Below the pieces are notes generated by a model. It searched no databases, was not told the DNA's origin, and was given only the letters and a program-made list of their open reading frames with translations. From contig NZ_CP060295.1 of the NCBI RefSeq assembly GCF_014302995.1, positions 5,075,501-5,139,500 of the forward strand: a DNA stretch of 64,000 nt, in the 5' to 3' direction. The stretch is from Variovorax sp. PAMC26660. GTDB lineage: Bacteria > Pseudomonadota > Gammaproteobacteria > Burkholderiales > Burkholderiaceae_C. Position 1 is the first letter of the stretch, and every line of letters begins with the position of its first letter. The translations under genes were made by a program, and so were the position numbers. Of this stretch, positions 43,275 through 54,068 are shown one piece after another.

Positions 43275-44924
43275 ATGAAAAAACTCGAAAATACAATGGC
43301 CGCCGTCGGTGACCAAAGTCACATCCCTGCGGACCCCATTCCCGTGAGCGATTTCTCCTCCCAAACGCCCGATCCGGCTTCCGATTGCGACGTGCTGATC
43401 GTCGGCGGTGGCATCAATGGCTGCGGCATTGCACGCGATCTCGCGGGCCGCGGCTGGCGCGTGGTGCTGTGCGAGAAGGACGACCTGGCCTCGCACACCT
43501 CGTCTTCTTCCACCAAGCTGATCCACGGCGGCCTGCGCTACCTGGAGTACTACGAGTTCTCGCTGGTGCGCAAGGCGCTGCAAGAGCGCGAAGTGCTGCT
43601 CAAGAGCGCGCCGCACATCATGTGGCCGCTGCGCTTCGTGATGCCGCACGACCCGTCGATGCGCCCGGCCTGGATGATCCGCATCGGCCTGTTCATGTAC
43701 GACCACCTGGCCAAGCGCGAGGTGCTGCCCGGTTCGCGCAGCGTCGACCTGCGCCGGCACGCGGCCGGCAAGCCGCTCAAGAACCAGTACAAGCGCGGCT
43801 TCATCTACTCGGACGGCTGGGTCGACGACGCGCGGCTCGTGGTGCTGAATGCGCTCGATGCCCAATCGCGCGGCGCCGAGATCCTTACGCGCACCCGTTG
43901 CGTTCATGCGCAGCGCGGCAGCGACGGCTGGATCGCCACCCTCGAAGGGGCCGACGGCGCGCACCGCACCGTGCGTGCCCGCGCCGTGGTCAATGCCGCG
44001 GGGCCATGGGCCGAATCGTTCCTGCGCGGTGTGGCGCAGTCGGCCAAGGGCGAGGCGCTGGCCACCAAGAGCCTGCGGCTCGTGAAGGGCAGCCACATCG
44101 TGGTGCCGCGCCTGTTCGAGCACGACCATGCCTACATCTTCCAGAACCCCGACAAGCGGATCATCTTCGCCATTCCCTACCAGGACGAGTTCACGCTGAT
44201 CGGCACCACCGACATCGAACTCAACGGCGACGACCCCGGCGCCGCGCGCATTGCGCAGGAAGAGATCGACTACCTCTGCACCCAGGCCAGCCGCTACTTC
44301 GAGAAGGCCATCGTGCCGGCCGACGTGGTGTGGACTTACTCGGGCGTGCGCCCGCTGCTGGACGACGCATCGGGCGACCCGTCCGCCGTCACCCGCGACT
44401 ACATGCTGGAGTCGAACACCACCGCCGCGCCGCTGCTGTCGGTGTGGGGCGGCAAGATCACCACCTTCCGCAAGCTGGCCGAAGACGCGGCCGACGAGGT
44501 CGGCAAGATGCTGGGCCAGTCGACCGCGCAGCGCCCGGCATGGACCGATGGCGCCTTCCTCGCGGGCGGCGACCTGTCGGCCTGGATCGGCGCCGCGAAA
44601 AGGCCCGACGACGATTTCGAGCGCTTCGTGGCGGCGGTGTGTGAAAAGTACACATGGCTCTCCGCCAAGCTCGCGCGCCGGCTGGCCCGTGGCTACGGCG
44701 CCCGCGTGGCGGAACTGCTCGGCGATGCGCAGTCCATGGATGACATGGGCGCAGAGGTTGCACCCGGATTGCACGAGCGCGAACTGCGCTTCCTGCAGGA
44801 CCACGAATGGGCCGTCAGCGCGCAAGACGTGCTGTGGCGCAGGTCCAAGCTGGGGCTGCACTACACCCCCGAAGAACGCGAGCAGGTGGCCATCTGGCTG
44901 CAGGCCCACGCGAAGAACAACTGA
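43275..44924 (+). CDS. glpD: aerobic glycerol-3-phosphate dehydrogenase
   Basis: A 549-residue FAD-dependent membrane-associated dehydrogenase. The FAD-binding motif is CDVLIVGGGINGCGIARDL (about residues 37-55), followed by SHTSSSSTKLIHGGLRYLEY, the classic GlpD signature, and IFAIPYQDEFTLIGTTDIEL. It oxidises sn-glycerol-3-phosphate to dihydroxyacetone phosphate and feeds electrons to quinone. The first 35 residues precede the FAD motif and are longer than in E. coli GlpD. It leads a seven-gene operon with the glycerol ABC importer, the arrangement known from Rhizobium leguminosarum (glpDSTPQUV). AAGGAATCC precedes the ATG. Confidence 0.97.
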   Translation: MKKLENTMAAVGDQSHIPADPIPVSDFSSQTPDPASDCDVLIVGGGINGCGIARDLAGRGWRVVLCEKDDLASHTSSSSTKLIHGGLRYLEYYEFSLVRKALQEREVLLKSAPHIMWPLRFVMPHDPSMRPAWMIRIGLFMYDHLAKREVLPGSRSVDLRRHAAGKPLKNQYKRGFIYSDGWVDDARLVVLNALDAQSRGAEILTRTRCVHAQRGSDGWIATLEGADGAHRTVRARAVVNAAGPWAESFLRGVAQSAKGEALATKSLRLVKGSHIVVPRLFEHDHAYIFQNPDKRIIFAIPYQDEFTLIGTTDIELNGDDPGAARIAQEEIDYLCTQASRYFEKAIVPADVVWTYSGVRPLLDDASGDPSAVTRDYMLESNTTAAPLLSVWGGKITTFRKLAEDAADEVGKMLGQSTAQRPAWTDGAFLAGGDLSAWIGAAKRPDDDFERFVAAVCEKYTWLSAKLARRLARGYGARVAELLGDAQSMDDMGAEVAPGLHERELRFLQDHEWAVSAQDVLWRRSKLGLHYTPEEREQVAIWLQAHAKNN

Positions 44925-44951
44925 TCAAAAAAAGAGAAGCGAGGGAGGCCC

Positions 44952-46025
<1,074 letters not shown>

Positions 46026-46026
46026 C

Positions 46027-47097
46027 ATGGCCCGCATCGATCTCGACCTGGCGCACGCCTACCGCGCCAACCCCACGCAAGACAGCGATTACGCCTTGCT
46101 GCCGCTGCAGATGAGCTTTCGCGATGGTGGCGCGTACGCCTTGCTCGGCCCCTCGGGCTGCGGCAAGACGACCATGCTCAACATCATCTCGGGCCTGCTG
46201 GTGCCTTCGCAGGGCTCGGTGAAGTTCGACGGCCGCGACATGACGCGCGCCACGCCGCAGGAACGCAACATCGCGCAGGTGTTCCAGTTCCCGGTGATCT
46301 ACGACACCATGACGGTGGCCGAGAACCTCGCGTTTCCGCTGCGCAATCGCAAGGTGCCGGCCGACCAGATCAAGAAGCGCGTGGGCGAGATCGCCGAGAT
46401 GCTCGACATGAGCGGCCAGCTCAACCAGCGCGCGGCCGGGCTCGCGGCCGATGCCAAGCAGAAGATTTCGCTCGGGCGCGGGCTGGTGCGCAGCGACGTG
46501 TCGGCCGTGCTGTTCGACGAGCCGCTGACGGTGATCGACCCGCACCTGAAGTGGCAGCTTCGCCGCAAGCTCAAGCAGATTCATCGCGAACTGAAGCTCA
46601 CGCTGATCTACGTGACGCACGACCAGGTCGAGGCGCTCACCTTCGCTGAAGAGGTGGTGGTCATGACACGCGGCAAGGCCGTGCAGGTGGGCAGCGCCGA
46701 GGCGCTGTTCGAGCGGCCGGCTCACACTTTCGTTGGCCACTTCATCGGCTCGCCGGGCATGAACTTTCTGTCGGCCAACAGCACGAACGGCGCGCTCGAA
46801 GTGGCGGGCACGCCGCTGGTGCCGACGCGTGACTTGCCGCAAGGCCCGCTGAAGATCGGCATCCGCCCCGAGTACCTGCGCCTGTCGAACGCCGGCGCTG
46901 CCGGTGCCGTGCCCGCGGTGGTCAAGCAGGTGCAGGACGTCGGCACGCACGCGATGCTGAGCGCAGAAGCGGACGGCAGCGTCATCAAGGTGCGGCTGCA
47001 TTCGGACGAACAACCGCCGGCGGTGGGCGACACCGTGTGGCTGCGCGTGCTGGACACGCACACCTGCTACTACTTCAACGAGGAACTGGTGGCATGA
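46027..47097 (+). CDS. glpT: glycerol ABC importer ATPase 2 (degenerate signature motif)
   Basis: A 356-residue ATPase, one base after glpS and overlapping glpP by 4 bases. Walker A GPSGCGKTT and Walker B SAVLFDEPLTVID are intact, and the switch His is in YVTHDQVEAL, but where the LSGGQ signature is expected the sequence is AAGLAADAKQKISLGRGL. In the heterodimer with GlpS one composite ATP site therefore lacks a proper signature, an asymmetry known from several exporters. The C-terminal domain (about 245-356) is MalK-like. The name follows the Rhizobium glp operon, not E. coli GlpT, which is an unrelated transporter. Confidence 0.9.
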   Translation: MARIDLDLAHAYRANPTQDSDYALLPLQMSFRDGGAYALLGPSGCGKTTMLNIISGLLVPSQGSVKFDGRDMTRATPQERNIAQVFQFPVIYDTMTVAENLAFPLRNRKVPADQIKKRVGEIAEMLDMSGQLNQRAAGLAADAKQKISLGRGLVRSDVSAVLFDEPLTVIDPHLKWQLRRKLKQIHRELKLTLIYVTHDQVEALTFAEEVVVMTRGKAVQVGSAEALFERPAHTFVGHFIGSPGMNFLSANSTNGALEVAGTPLVPTRDLPQGPLKIGIRPEYLRLSNAGAAGAVPAVVKQVQDVGTHAMLSAEADGSVIKVRLHSDEQPPAVGDTVWLRVLDTHTCYYFNEELVA

Positions 47098-47984
47098 ACG
47101 CAACCAACAAGCCGATCAACCAGAAGGCCTGGTGGCTGGTTCTGCCGGTGCTGATCTGCGTCGCCTTCTCGGCCATCGTGCCGCTGATGACGGTCGTGAA
47201 TTACTCGGTGCAGGACATCATCTCCCCCGACCGCCGCGTGTTCGTGGGCACCGAATGGTTCGCCTCGGTGATGCGCGACGACGAACTGCATGAAGCGTTG
47301 CTGCGGCAGCTTGGCTTCTCGTTCTCGGTGCTGTTGGTCGAAATTCCGCTGGGCATCATGCTCGCGCTGTCGATGCCGGCCAAGGGCTGGAAGTCGTCGG
47401 CGGTGCTGGTGGTGGTGGCGTTGTCGTTGCTGATTCCATGGAACGTGGTCGGCACCATCTGGCAGATATACGGCCGCGCCGACATCGGCCTGCTGGGCCA
47501 TGCGTTGCAGACCCTGGGCATCGACTACAACTACACCGGCAACGCCACCCACGCCTGGCTCACGGTGCTGGTAATGGACGTGTGGCACTGGACACCGCTG
47601 GTGGCCTTGCTCTGCTATGCGGGCCTGCGCTCGATACCCGACGCCTACTACCAGGCCGCGCGCATCGACGGCGCCAGCAAGTTCGCGGTGTTTCGCTACA
47701 TCCAGTTGCCCAAGATGCGTGGTGTGTTGATGATCGCGGTGCTGTTGCGCTTCATGGACAGTTTCATGATCTACACCGAGCCCTTCGTGCTGACGGGCGG
47801 CGGGCCTGGCAATGCCACCACCTTCCTGAGTCAGTACCTCACGCAGAAGGCGGTGGGGCAGTTCGACCTGGGGCCGGCGGCTGCTTTCTCGCTGATCTAT
47901 TTCCTGATCATCCTGCTGTTGTGCTTCGTGCTCTACAACTGGATGCAGCGGGTTGGGACGCAGGAAGTGGAGGTGGAGAAATGA
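47094..47984 (+). CDS. glpP: glycerol ABC importer permease 1
   Basis: A 296-residue permease with six predicted helices and the EAA loop DAYYQAARIDGASKFAVFRYI (about residues 182-202), a MalF-type permease. It overlaps glpT by 4 bases. Its partner, glpQ, would normally follow within a few bases, but here a 349-base gap containing the structured repeat element separates them, so the element has entered the operon. A hydrophobic C-terminal helix and a short acidic tail end the protein. Confidence 0.92.
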   Translation: MNATNKPINQKAWWLVLPVLICVAFSAIVPLMTVVNYSVQDIISPDRRVFVGTEWFASVMRDDELHEALLRQLGFSFSVLLVEIPLGIMLALSMPAKGWKSSAVLVVVALSLLIPWNVVGTIWQIYGRADIGLLGHALQTLGIDYNYTGNATHAWLTVLVMDVWHWTPLVALLCYAGLRSIPDAYYQAARIDGASKFAVFRYIQLPKMRGVLMIAVLLRFMDSFMIYTEPFVLTGGGPGNATTFLSQYLTQKAVGQFDLGPAAAFSLIYFLIILLLCFVLYNWMQRVGTQEVEVEK

Positions 47985-48003
47985 CGGTTCTTGTTTCGTC
48001 TTT

Positions 48004-48280
48004 GCGTCGCTGTTCAGGGCTCCGTTCAGGGCGACGCTCACGCCGACACGGTGCTCTTTTTCGCGAATGTCCCCCGCTTCGCTCCTCCTTTATTTCGCGA
48101 AAAAGAGCCCCGTATCGACGTGAGCGCTCAGAGCAGTCGTTGATCGGCGATTGCCAGCAGCGTGCCCCTGTGCGAATGACGCCAGGTGCTCCCCGCAGCG
48201 AAATAAAGGAGGAGCGAAGCGGGGGACATTCGCGGAGGGGAGCACCTGGTGTCATTCGCACTCGCCCCGAACAGCAGCGC
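48004..48280 (+). repeat. structured repeat element, copy B (between glpP and glpQ)
   Basis: A 277-base element in the gap between two permease genes of one operon, in the direction of transcription. It has a 31-base left end (a 19-nt end with a small internal duplication of TTCAGGGC), hairpin I at 48035-48126 (92 bases), a 43-base spacer, hairpin II at 48170-48261 (92 bases) and a 19-base right end (48262-48280) that is inverted relative to the left end. The loops are exact reverse complements. Bases 47985-48003 and 48281-48333 of this gap are unique; no gene is seen. Confidence 0.93.
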
Positions 48281-48333
48281 CCCGAACAAGAACGCAGGCA
48301 ACCCGCAACACAACGCGCGGCGGAGCAACTGAA

Positions 48334-49146
48334 ATGACCGAGAAGCGATTCCACAAACGCAGCATCTTCCTGCTGCTCTACATCCTGTTCGCCCTGTTGC
48401 CCATCTACTGGATGATCAACATGAGCTTCAAGACGAACGAGGAAATTCTTTCGCATTTCTCGTTCTTCCCCCAGCACCTGACCTGGGCCAACTACGCGCG
48501 CATCTTCACCGACGAGTCGTGGTACTCGGGCTACATCAACAGCCTGATCTACGTGGCGATCAACACCGTGATCTCGCTCACCGTGGCGCTGCCCGCGGCC
48601 TATGCCTTCTCGCGCTATTCGTTCCTTGGCGACAAGCACGTGTTCTTCTGGCTGCTCACCAACCGCATGACGCCACCCGCGGTGTTTTTGCTGCCGTTCT
48701 TCCAGCTCTACACCACCGTAGGCCTCATGGACACCCACCTGGGCGTGGCGCTGGCGCACCTGCTGTTCAACGTGCCGCTGGCGGTGTGGATTCTCGAAGG
48801 CTTCATGAGCGGCATACCGCGCGAGATCGACGAGACGGCGTACATCGACGGCTACTCGTTTCCGCGCTTCTTCGTCACCATTTTCCTGCCGCTTATCAAG
48901 GCCGGCGTGGGCGTGGCGGCGTTCTTCTGCTTCATGTTCAGCTGGGTCGAGTTGCTGCTGGCGCGCACGCTCACCAGCGTGAACGCCAAGCCCATCGTGG
49001 CCACCATGACGCGCACCGTGAGCGCGTCCGGCATGGACTGGGCCACGCTGGCGGCCGCCGGCGTGCTGACCATCGTGCCCGGCGCCATCGTCATCTGGTT
49101 TGTTCGCCACTACATCGCCAAGGGTTTCGCGATGGGCCGCGTTTAA
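48334..49146 (+). CDS. glpQ: glycerol ABC importer permease 2
   Basis: A 270-residue MalG-type permease with six predicted helices and the EAA loop IPREIDETAYIDGYSFPRFF (about residues 169-188). Start ATG 48334 has a GGAGCAACTG ribosome-binding site just after the repeat element. It pairs with GlpP to form the membrane channel. Translation initiation here depends on sequence outside the repeat, so translational coupling to glpP, normal in such operons, is broken. Confidence 0.92.
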   Translation: MTEKRFHKRSIFLLLYILFALLPIYWMINMSFKTNEEILSHFSFFPQHLTWANYARIFTDESWYSGYINSLIYVAINTVISLTVALPAAYAFSRYSFLGDKHVFFWLLTNRMTPPAVFLLPFFQLYTTVGLMDTHLGVALAHLLFNVPLAVWILEGFMSGIPREIDETAYIDGYSFPRFFVTIFLPLIKAGVGVAAFFCFMFSWVELLLARTLTSVNAKPIVATMTRTVSASGMDWATLAAAGVLTIVPGAIVIWFVRHYIAKGFAMGRV

Positions 49147-49156
49147 GGAGCGCCGA

Positions 49157-49465
49157 ATGTTCAACTGGATGGTCTGGACCACCCCGGTGGCCGTGTTCTT
49201 CACCTGCATCGCGCTGATGCTGGTCGGCATGACCGTGTGGGAGATCAAGTCGCCCACCACGCTGCGGCGCGGCTGGCTGCCGATCGAAACCACGCGCGGC
49301 GACCGGCTCTTCATCGGCCTGTTGATGGCTGCCTACATCAACCTGGCCTTCATCGGGCTGGCCGGCAAATTCCAGGAGTGGATGAGCCTGGAGGTAGAGC
49401 CTTCGATCTGGATCAGCTTCGTGATTTCGATGCTCGTCCTTGCCGTGGTCATGCGCAAGGGCTGA
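49157..49465 (+). CDS. glpU: small membrane protein of the glycerol ABC operon (DUF2160)
   Basis: A 102-residue DUF2160 protein with three predicted helices (about residues 7-30, 50-70 and 78-100). It starts 10 bases after glpQ and is a standard member of rhizobial-type glycerol operons, where the corresponding gene is called glpU; the function is unproven. Its conserved place between permease and binding protein suggests a part in transporter assembly or in coupling to the binding protein. AAGGAGCGCC is its ribosome-binding site. Confidence 0.88.
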   Translation: MFNWMVWTTPVAVFFTCIALMLVGMTVWEIKSPTTLRRGWLPIETTRGDRLFIGLLMAAYINLAFIGLAGKFQEWMSLEVEPSIWISFVISMLVLAVVMRKG

Positions 49466-49556
49466 CCCCACCGGTTTTCGACAAACGTCCGGCTCTCCGC
49501 CTCCCCGGAGCCGCGACAGGACACGACGGGGAAGCACCAACCGAGGAGACACAGTC

Positions 49557-51287
<1,731 letters not shown>

Positions 51288-51300
51288 GCAAGGCTCACGC

Positions 51301-51425
51301 CTTTCTTTCTCCCTCCCCCGCTGGGGGAGGGCAGGGGTGGGGGCACGGTGGCGCGTCGATGGCCGTCGGCCTGCTTAACGCCGCTTGCCCCCATCCCAAC
51401 CTTCCCCCAAAGGGGGAAGGAGCAA
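51301..51425 (+). repeat. GC-rich double-hairpin intergenic repeat, probably also terminator of the glp operon
   Basis: Two perfect hairpins face each other: CCCTCCCCC/GGGGGAGGG with a 3-base loop (51311-51331) and CCTTCCCCC/GGGGGAAGG with an AAA loop (51400-51420). Between them, AGGGGTGGGGGCA (51332-51344 region) is mirrored by TGCCCCCATCCC (51385-51396), so the whole unit is one larger inverted repeat. Only one copy is in the window. The style matches abundant intergenic repeats of betaproteobacteria. It starts 14 bases after glpV. Confidence 0.75.
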
Positions 51426-51467
51426 AGACAATGGCGCGGACACTCTGGCCTTTTCAGCCACCGCCCC

Positions 51468-52175
51468 ATGAACATCCAATTCCGTTGCGACCCCGCGCTG
51501 TTCGACCTGCTGCCGCGCCCGGTGCCGGCCAAGGCCGCGCTGCCCGACTGGCTGCGCCGGATGGCGCCCAGGGCGCCTTCGCCGGTGCACCAGCGCAGCA
51601 TCCGCACCGTCAAGCAATGCCCGCCGTTCGTCGATGCGATGACGCACGGCTTCATGTTCCTGCTGCCCTGCGACGTGACCGTCGAGGCGGGGCAATTCAG
51701 TTGGGACTGGCCGCTGCCCGTGCTGACCGTGCCCGGGCATCCGCGCGCGCCGCTGAGCTTTCATGTGCCCGAGCAGATCGCCGGCTCGCCACTGGCGCAT
51801 GGCACGCGTTCGGCGATCAAGTTCAACAGCTTCTGGACGGTCGAGATCGACGAAGGCTGGTCGCTCATGGCCGTTCATCCGGTCAACCGCGACGACCTGC
51901 CGTTCAGGCTGGTCACGGGGCTGGTCGATGCGGATCGTTTCAACGAGGTCGGCATCAACTTTCCTGCGGTCTGGATCGATCCTGAATTCAAGGGCGTGCT
52001 TGCACGCGGCACGCCGGTGGCGCAGTGCTATCCGGTGCCACGCGAGCCGCTCGCCCTGTCTTGTGAGCCCATGAGCGCGGCGCAGGTGAAGGGCTACGAG
52101 CAGCTCGCCGAGAAGATCATGGCCGGGCCGGGCGTCTACCGGAAGTCGTTCCGCAGCAAGCGCGGCGCGGGCTGA
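51468..52175 (+). CDS. protein of unknown function, DUF6065-like
   Basis: A 235-residue cytoplasmic protein without signal peptide or membrane segment. The pattern HPVNRDDLPFRLVTGLVDAD, INFPAVWIDPEF and LARGTPVAQCYPVPRE suggests the DUF6065 family, for which I know no function; the family assignment is from memory of the pattern and only moderately sure. Start ATG 51468 fits. It stands alone, after the glp terminator and convergent with the TPR gene. Confidence 0.7.
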   Translation: MNIQFRCDPALFDLLPRPVPAKAALPDWLRRMAPRAPSPVHQRSIRTVKQCPPFVDAMTHGFMFLLPCDVTVEAGQFSWDWPLPVLTVPGHPRAPLSFHVPEQIAGSPLAHGTRSAIKFNSFWTVEIDEGWSLMAVHPVNRDDLPFRLVTGLVDADRFNEVGINFPAVWIDPEFKGVLARGTPVAQCYPVPREPLALSCEPMSAAQVKGYEQLAEKIMAGPGVYRKSFRSKRGAG

Positions 52176-52191
52176 AAGCCTGGGCGCGCGT

Positions 52192-52923
52192 TCAGGCCGC
52201 CGTGGCCCGCAGCGCTGCGCGCAGATCGTTCAGGTCGAGCCACAGGCGCCCGTTGGGTGCCGTCGACAGCGCATGTGCGATGCGCCCGAAGGTGTTCTCG
52301 TGCAGGCGCCAGGCGCGGCCGTAGGCCTGCATCGCTTCATCCATCCGGCCGGCTTCCTGCAGCACGATGCCCAGGTTGACTTCCACCTCGGCACGTGGCG
52401 GCGAGACGCGAAGCACCTGCCGCAGCGCACCGGCCGCGCCGTCGAAGTCGCGCAGGTCCTGCAGCACCAGCGACAGCTCGAACCAGACGGCCCCATGTGC
52501 GGGCGCCAGCGCGGTGGCACGTCGCAGCGTTTGCGCGGCATCGGACCATCGGCCGGCAGCCCGGAGCGTCAGGCCCAGTGCGTGCAGTGCCTGCTCGCGT
52601 CCGGGCAGCAGCGCCACGGCGCGTTCGTGATGTTGCAGCGCCAGCGCAAAGTCGCTACTGGCCCGCGCCACATCGCCCGCCACCAGCAATGAGGGGCCGT
52701 GGTCCGGGCGCAGTGCGAGGCTTTCGGTGATGGACGCCTGGGCCATCGCAAGATCGCCCGCTTCCATTTGCAGACGGGCCAGCAACTGAAGCACGGCGGG
52801 GTGGGGCGCCTGCGTGGCTTTCGCATGCTCGCAAAGCTGTCGCGCACGCGACGCATCGCCTGCGTTCACAAGGCGGATCGCAAGCTCGAGCAGTTGTTCG
52901 ACAGAAGCGGGTGGGATGGGCAT
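52192..52923 (-). CDS. tetratricopeptide-repeat protein
   Basis: A 243-residue protein made almost entirely of helical TPR-type repeats, for example HPAVLQLLARLQMEAGDLAMAQ, ALQHHERAVALLPGREQALHAL, DAAQTLRRATALAPAHGAVW and NLGIVLQEAGRMDEAMQAYGRAW. Start ATG 52923 is taken because the upstream in-frame residues are not TPR-like. No signal peptide. TPR proteins hold partner proteins together; here it is divergent from the DarA-like gene with about 150 bases between, so it may belong to the neighbouring biosynthetic locus or be independent. Confidence 0.8.
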   Translation of the reverse strand: MPIPPASVEQLLELAIRLVNAGDASRARQLCEHAKATQAPHPAVLQLLARLQMEAGDLAMAQASITESLALRPDHGPSLLVAGDVARASSDFALALQHHERAVALLPGREQALHALGLTLRAAGRWSDAAQTLRRATALAPAHGAVWFELSLVLQDLRDFDGAAGALRQVLRVSPPRAEVEVNLGIVLQEAGRMDEAMQAYGRAWRLHENTFGRIAHALSTAPNGRLWLDLNDLRAALRATAA

Positions 52924-53069
52924 CGGTGCGAGGCGGGCCACCGAATGTAGCGTTTCGTGCCCCGCCCAGTGGATGTCGACCGTCTGATTGTTGCGACGAC
53001 ATGACCAATGGCAGATGCGCTGCGCGAAAGCTTGGCTTACATTCGACGGCCCTCGAACCGCCATCGCAC

Positions 53070-54068
53070 GTGATTTCAAGCTCCCCCAGCCCTTCAGCCT
53101 CCGCCGACAGCGCTTCGCGCGTCAAGCGTGTCCTGGTCATTCACTACTCGCAGTCGGGCCAGCTTGGCAGCGTGGCAGAGCAGATCGTCGCGCCGTTGCG
53201 CACCGACCCGTCGATCCACGTGCACGAGGAAACACTGCGGCTGCACAAGCCCTTTCCCTTCCCTTGGCCCTTCCTGAACTTCTTCGACGCCTTCCCCGAA
53301 TCGGCCCACATGAAGCCGCCGCCGCTGGCGCCGTTGTCGCTCACGGGCGAGGAAGACTTCGACCTCGTCATCCTGCCCTACCAGGTGTGGTTTCTTGCGC
53401 CGTCGCAGCCCATCACCGCCTTTCTGAAGCACCCCGTGGCGGCGCGCCTGCTCAAGGGCAAGCCGGTGGTGACGGTCATCGCCTGCCGCAACATGTGGCT
53501 GCTGGCCCATGAAAAGCTCAAGGGCATGCTCGACGATGTGGGCGCGCGGCTGATCGACAACGTGGTGCTGACCGACCCCGGCCCCACGCTCGCCACCTTC
53601 TTCACCACGCCGGCCTGGCTGATCTGGGGCCGCAAGCGCGGTTTCTGGGGCATGCCGGATGCAGGGCTCAGTACCGGACAGATCCGCAGTACCGGCCGTT
53701 TCGGCCGTGCCCTGCGTGACGCGTTGCACAACCACCTGGAGCGCGGCACGCAACCGCTGCTGGCCGGCCTGGGCGCGGTACAGGCCAATGCGCGGCTGCT
53801 GATCAGCGAGAAGGCCGGCACCCGCAGCTTTTACCTCTGGGGCAAGCTCATCATGGCGGCCGGAGGGCCCGGCGCGTGGCCGCGCAAACCGCTGTTGCTG
53901 CTGTACGTGCTCTTTTTGCTGGTACTGATCGTGACAGTAGTCCCGGTCAGCCTGACTCTTCAAGCGATCTTTCGACCTTTTCTCAGAGGGTGGCTGACTA
54001 AAATGACAGCCCAATTCGAGTGCCCGTCGGGCTCTGCCACGGACCGCTCCCACCTCTATGACGACTGA
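53070..54068 (+). CDS. DarA-like flavodoxin-fold protein (dialkylresorcinol-type aromatase/condensing enzyme)
   Basis: A 332-residue protein from a GTG start (an ATG at 53001 is in frame but adds residues that are not family-like). It opens with a flavodoxin-like FMN loop (VLVIHYSQSGQLGSVAEQI) and continues with a second flavodoxin strand (EEDFDLVILPYQVW) in which the second flavin loop is expected. A hydrophobic segment near residues 280-310 (LLLLYVLFLLVLIVTVVP) anchors it to the membrane. Length, fold and the KAS III gene that overlaps it by 11 bases match DarA proteins, which convert the cyclohexanedione made by DarB to a resorcinol. The assignment is by pattern, not database match. Confidence 0.72.
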   Translation: MISSSPSPSASADSASRVKRVLVIHYSQSGQLGSVAEQIVAPLRTDPSIHVHEETLRLHKPFPFPWPFLNFFDAFPESAHMKPPPLAPLSLTGEEDFDLVILPYQVWFLAPSQPITAFLKHPVAARLLKGKPVVTVIACRNMWLLAHEKLKGMLDDVGARLIDNVVLTDPGPTLATFFTTPAWLIWGRKRGFWGMPDAGLSTGQIRSTGRFGRALRDALHNHLERGTQPLLAGLGAVQANARLLISEKAGTRSFYLWGKLIMAAGGPGAWPRKPLLLLYVLFLLVLIVTVVPVSLTLQAIFRPFLRGWLTKMTAQFECPSGSATDRSHLYDD

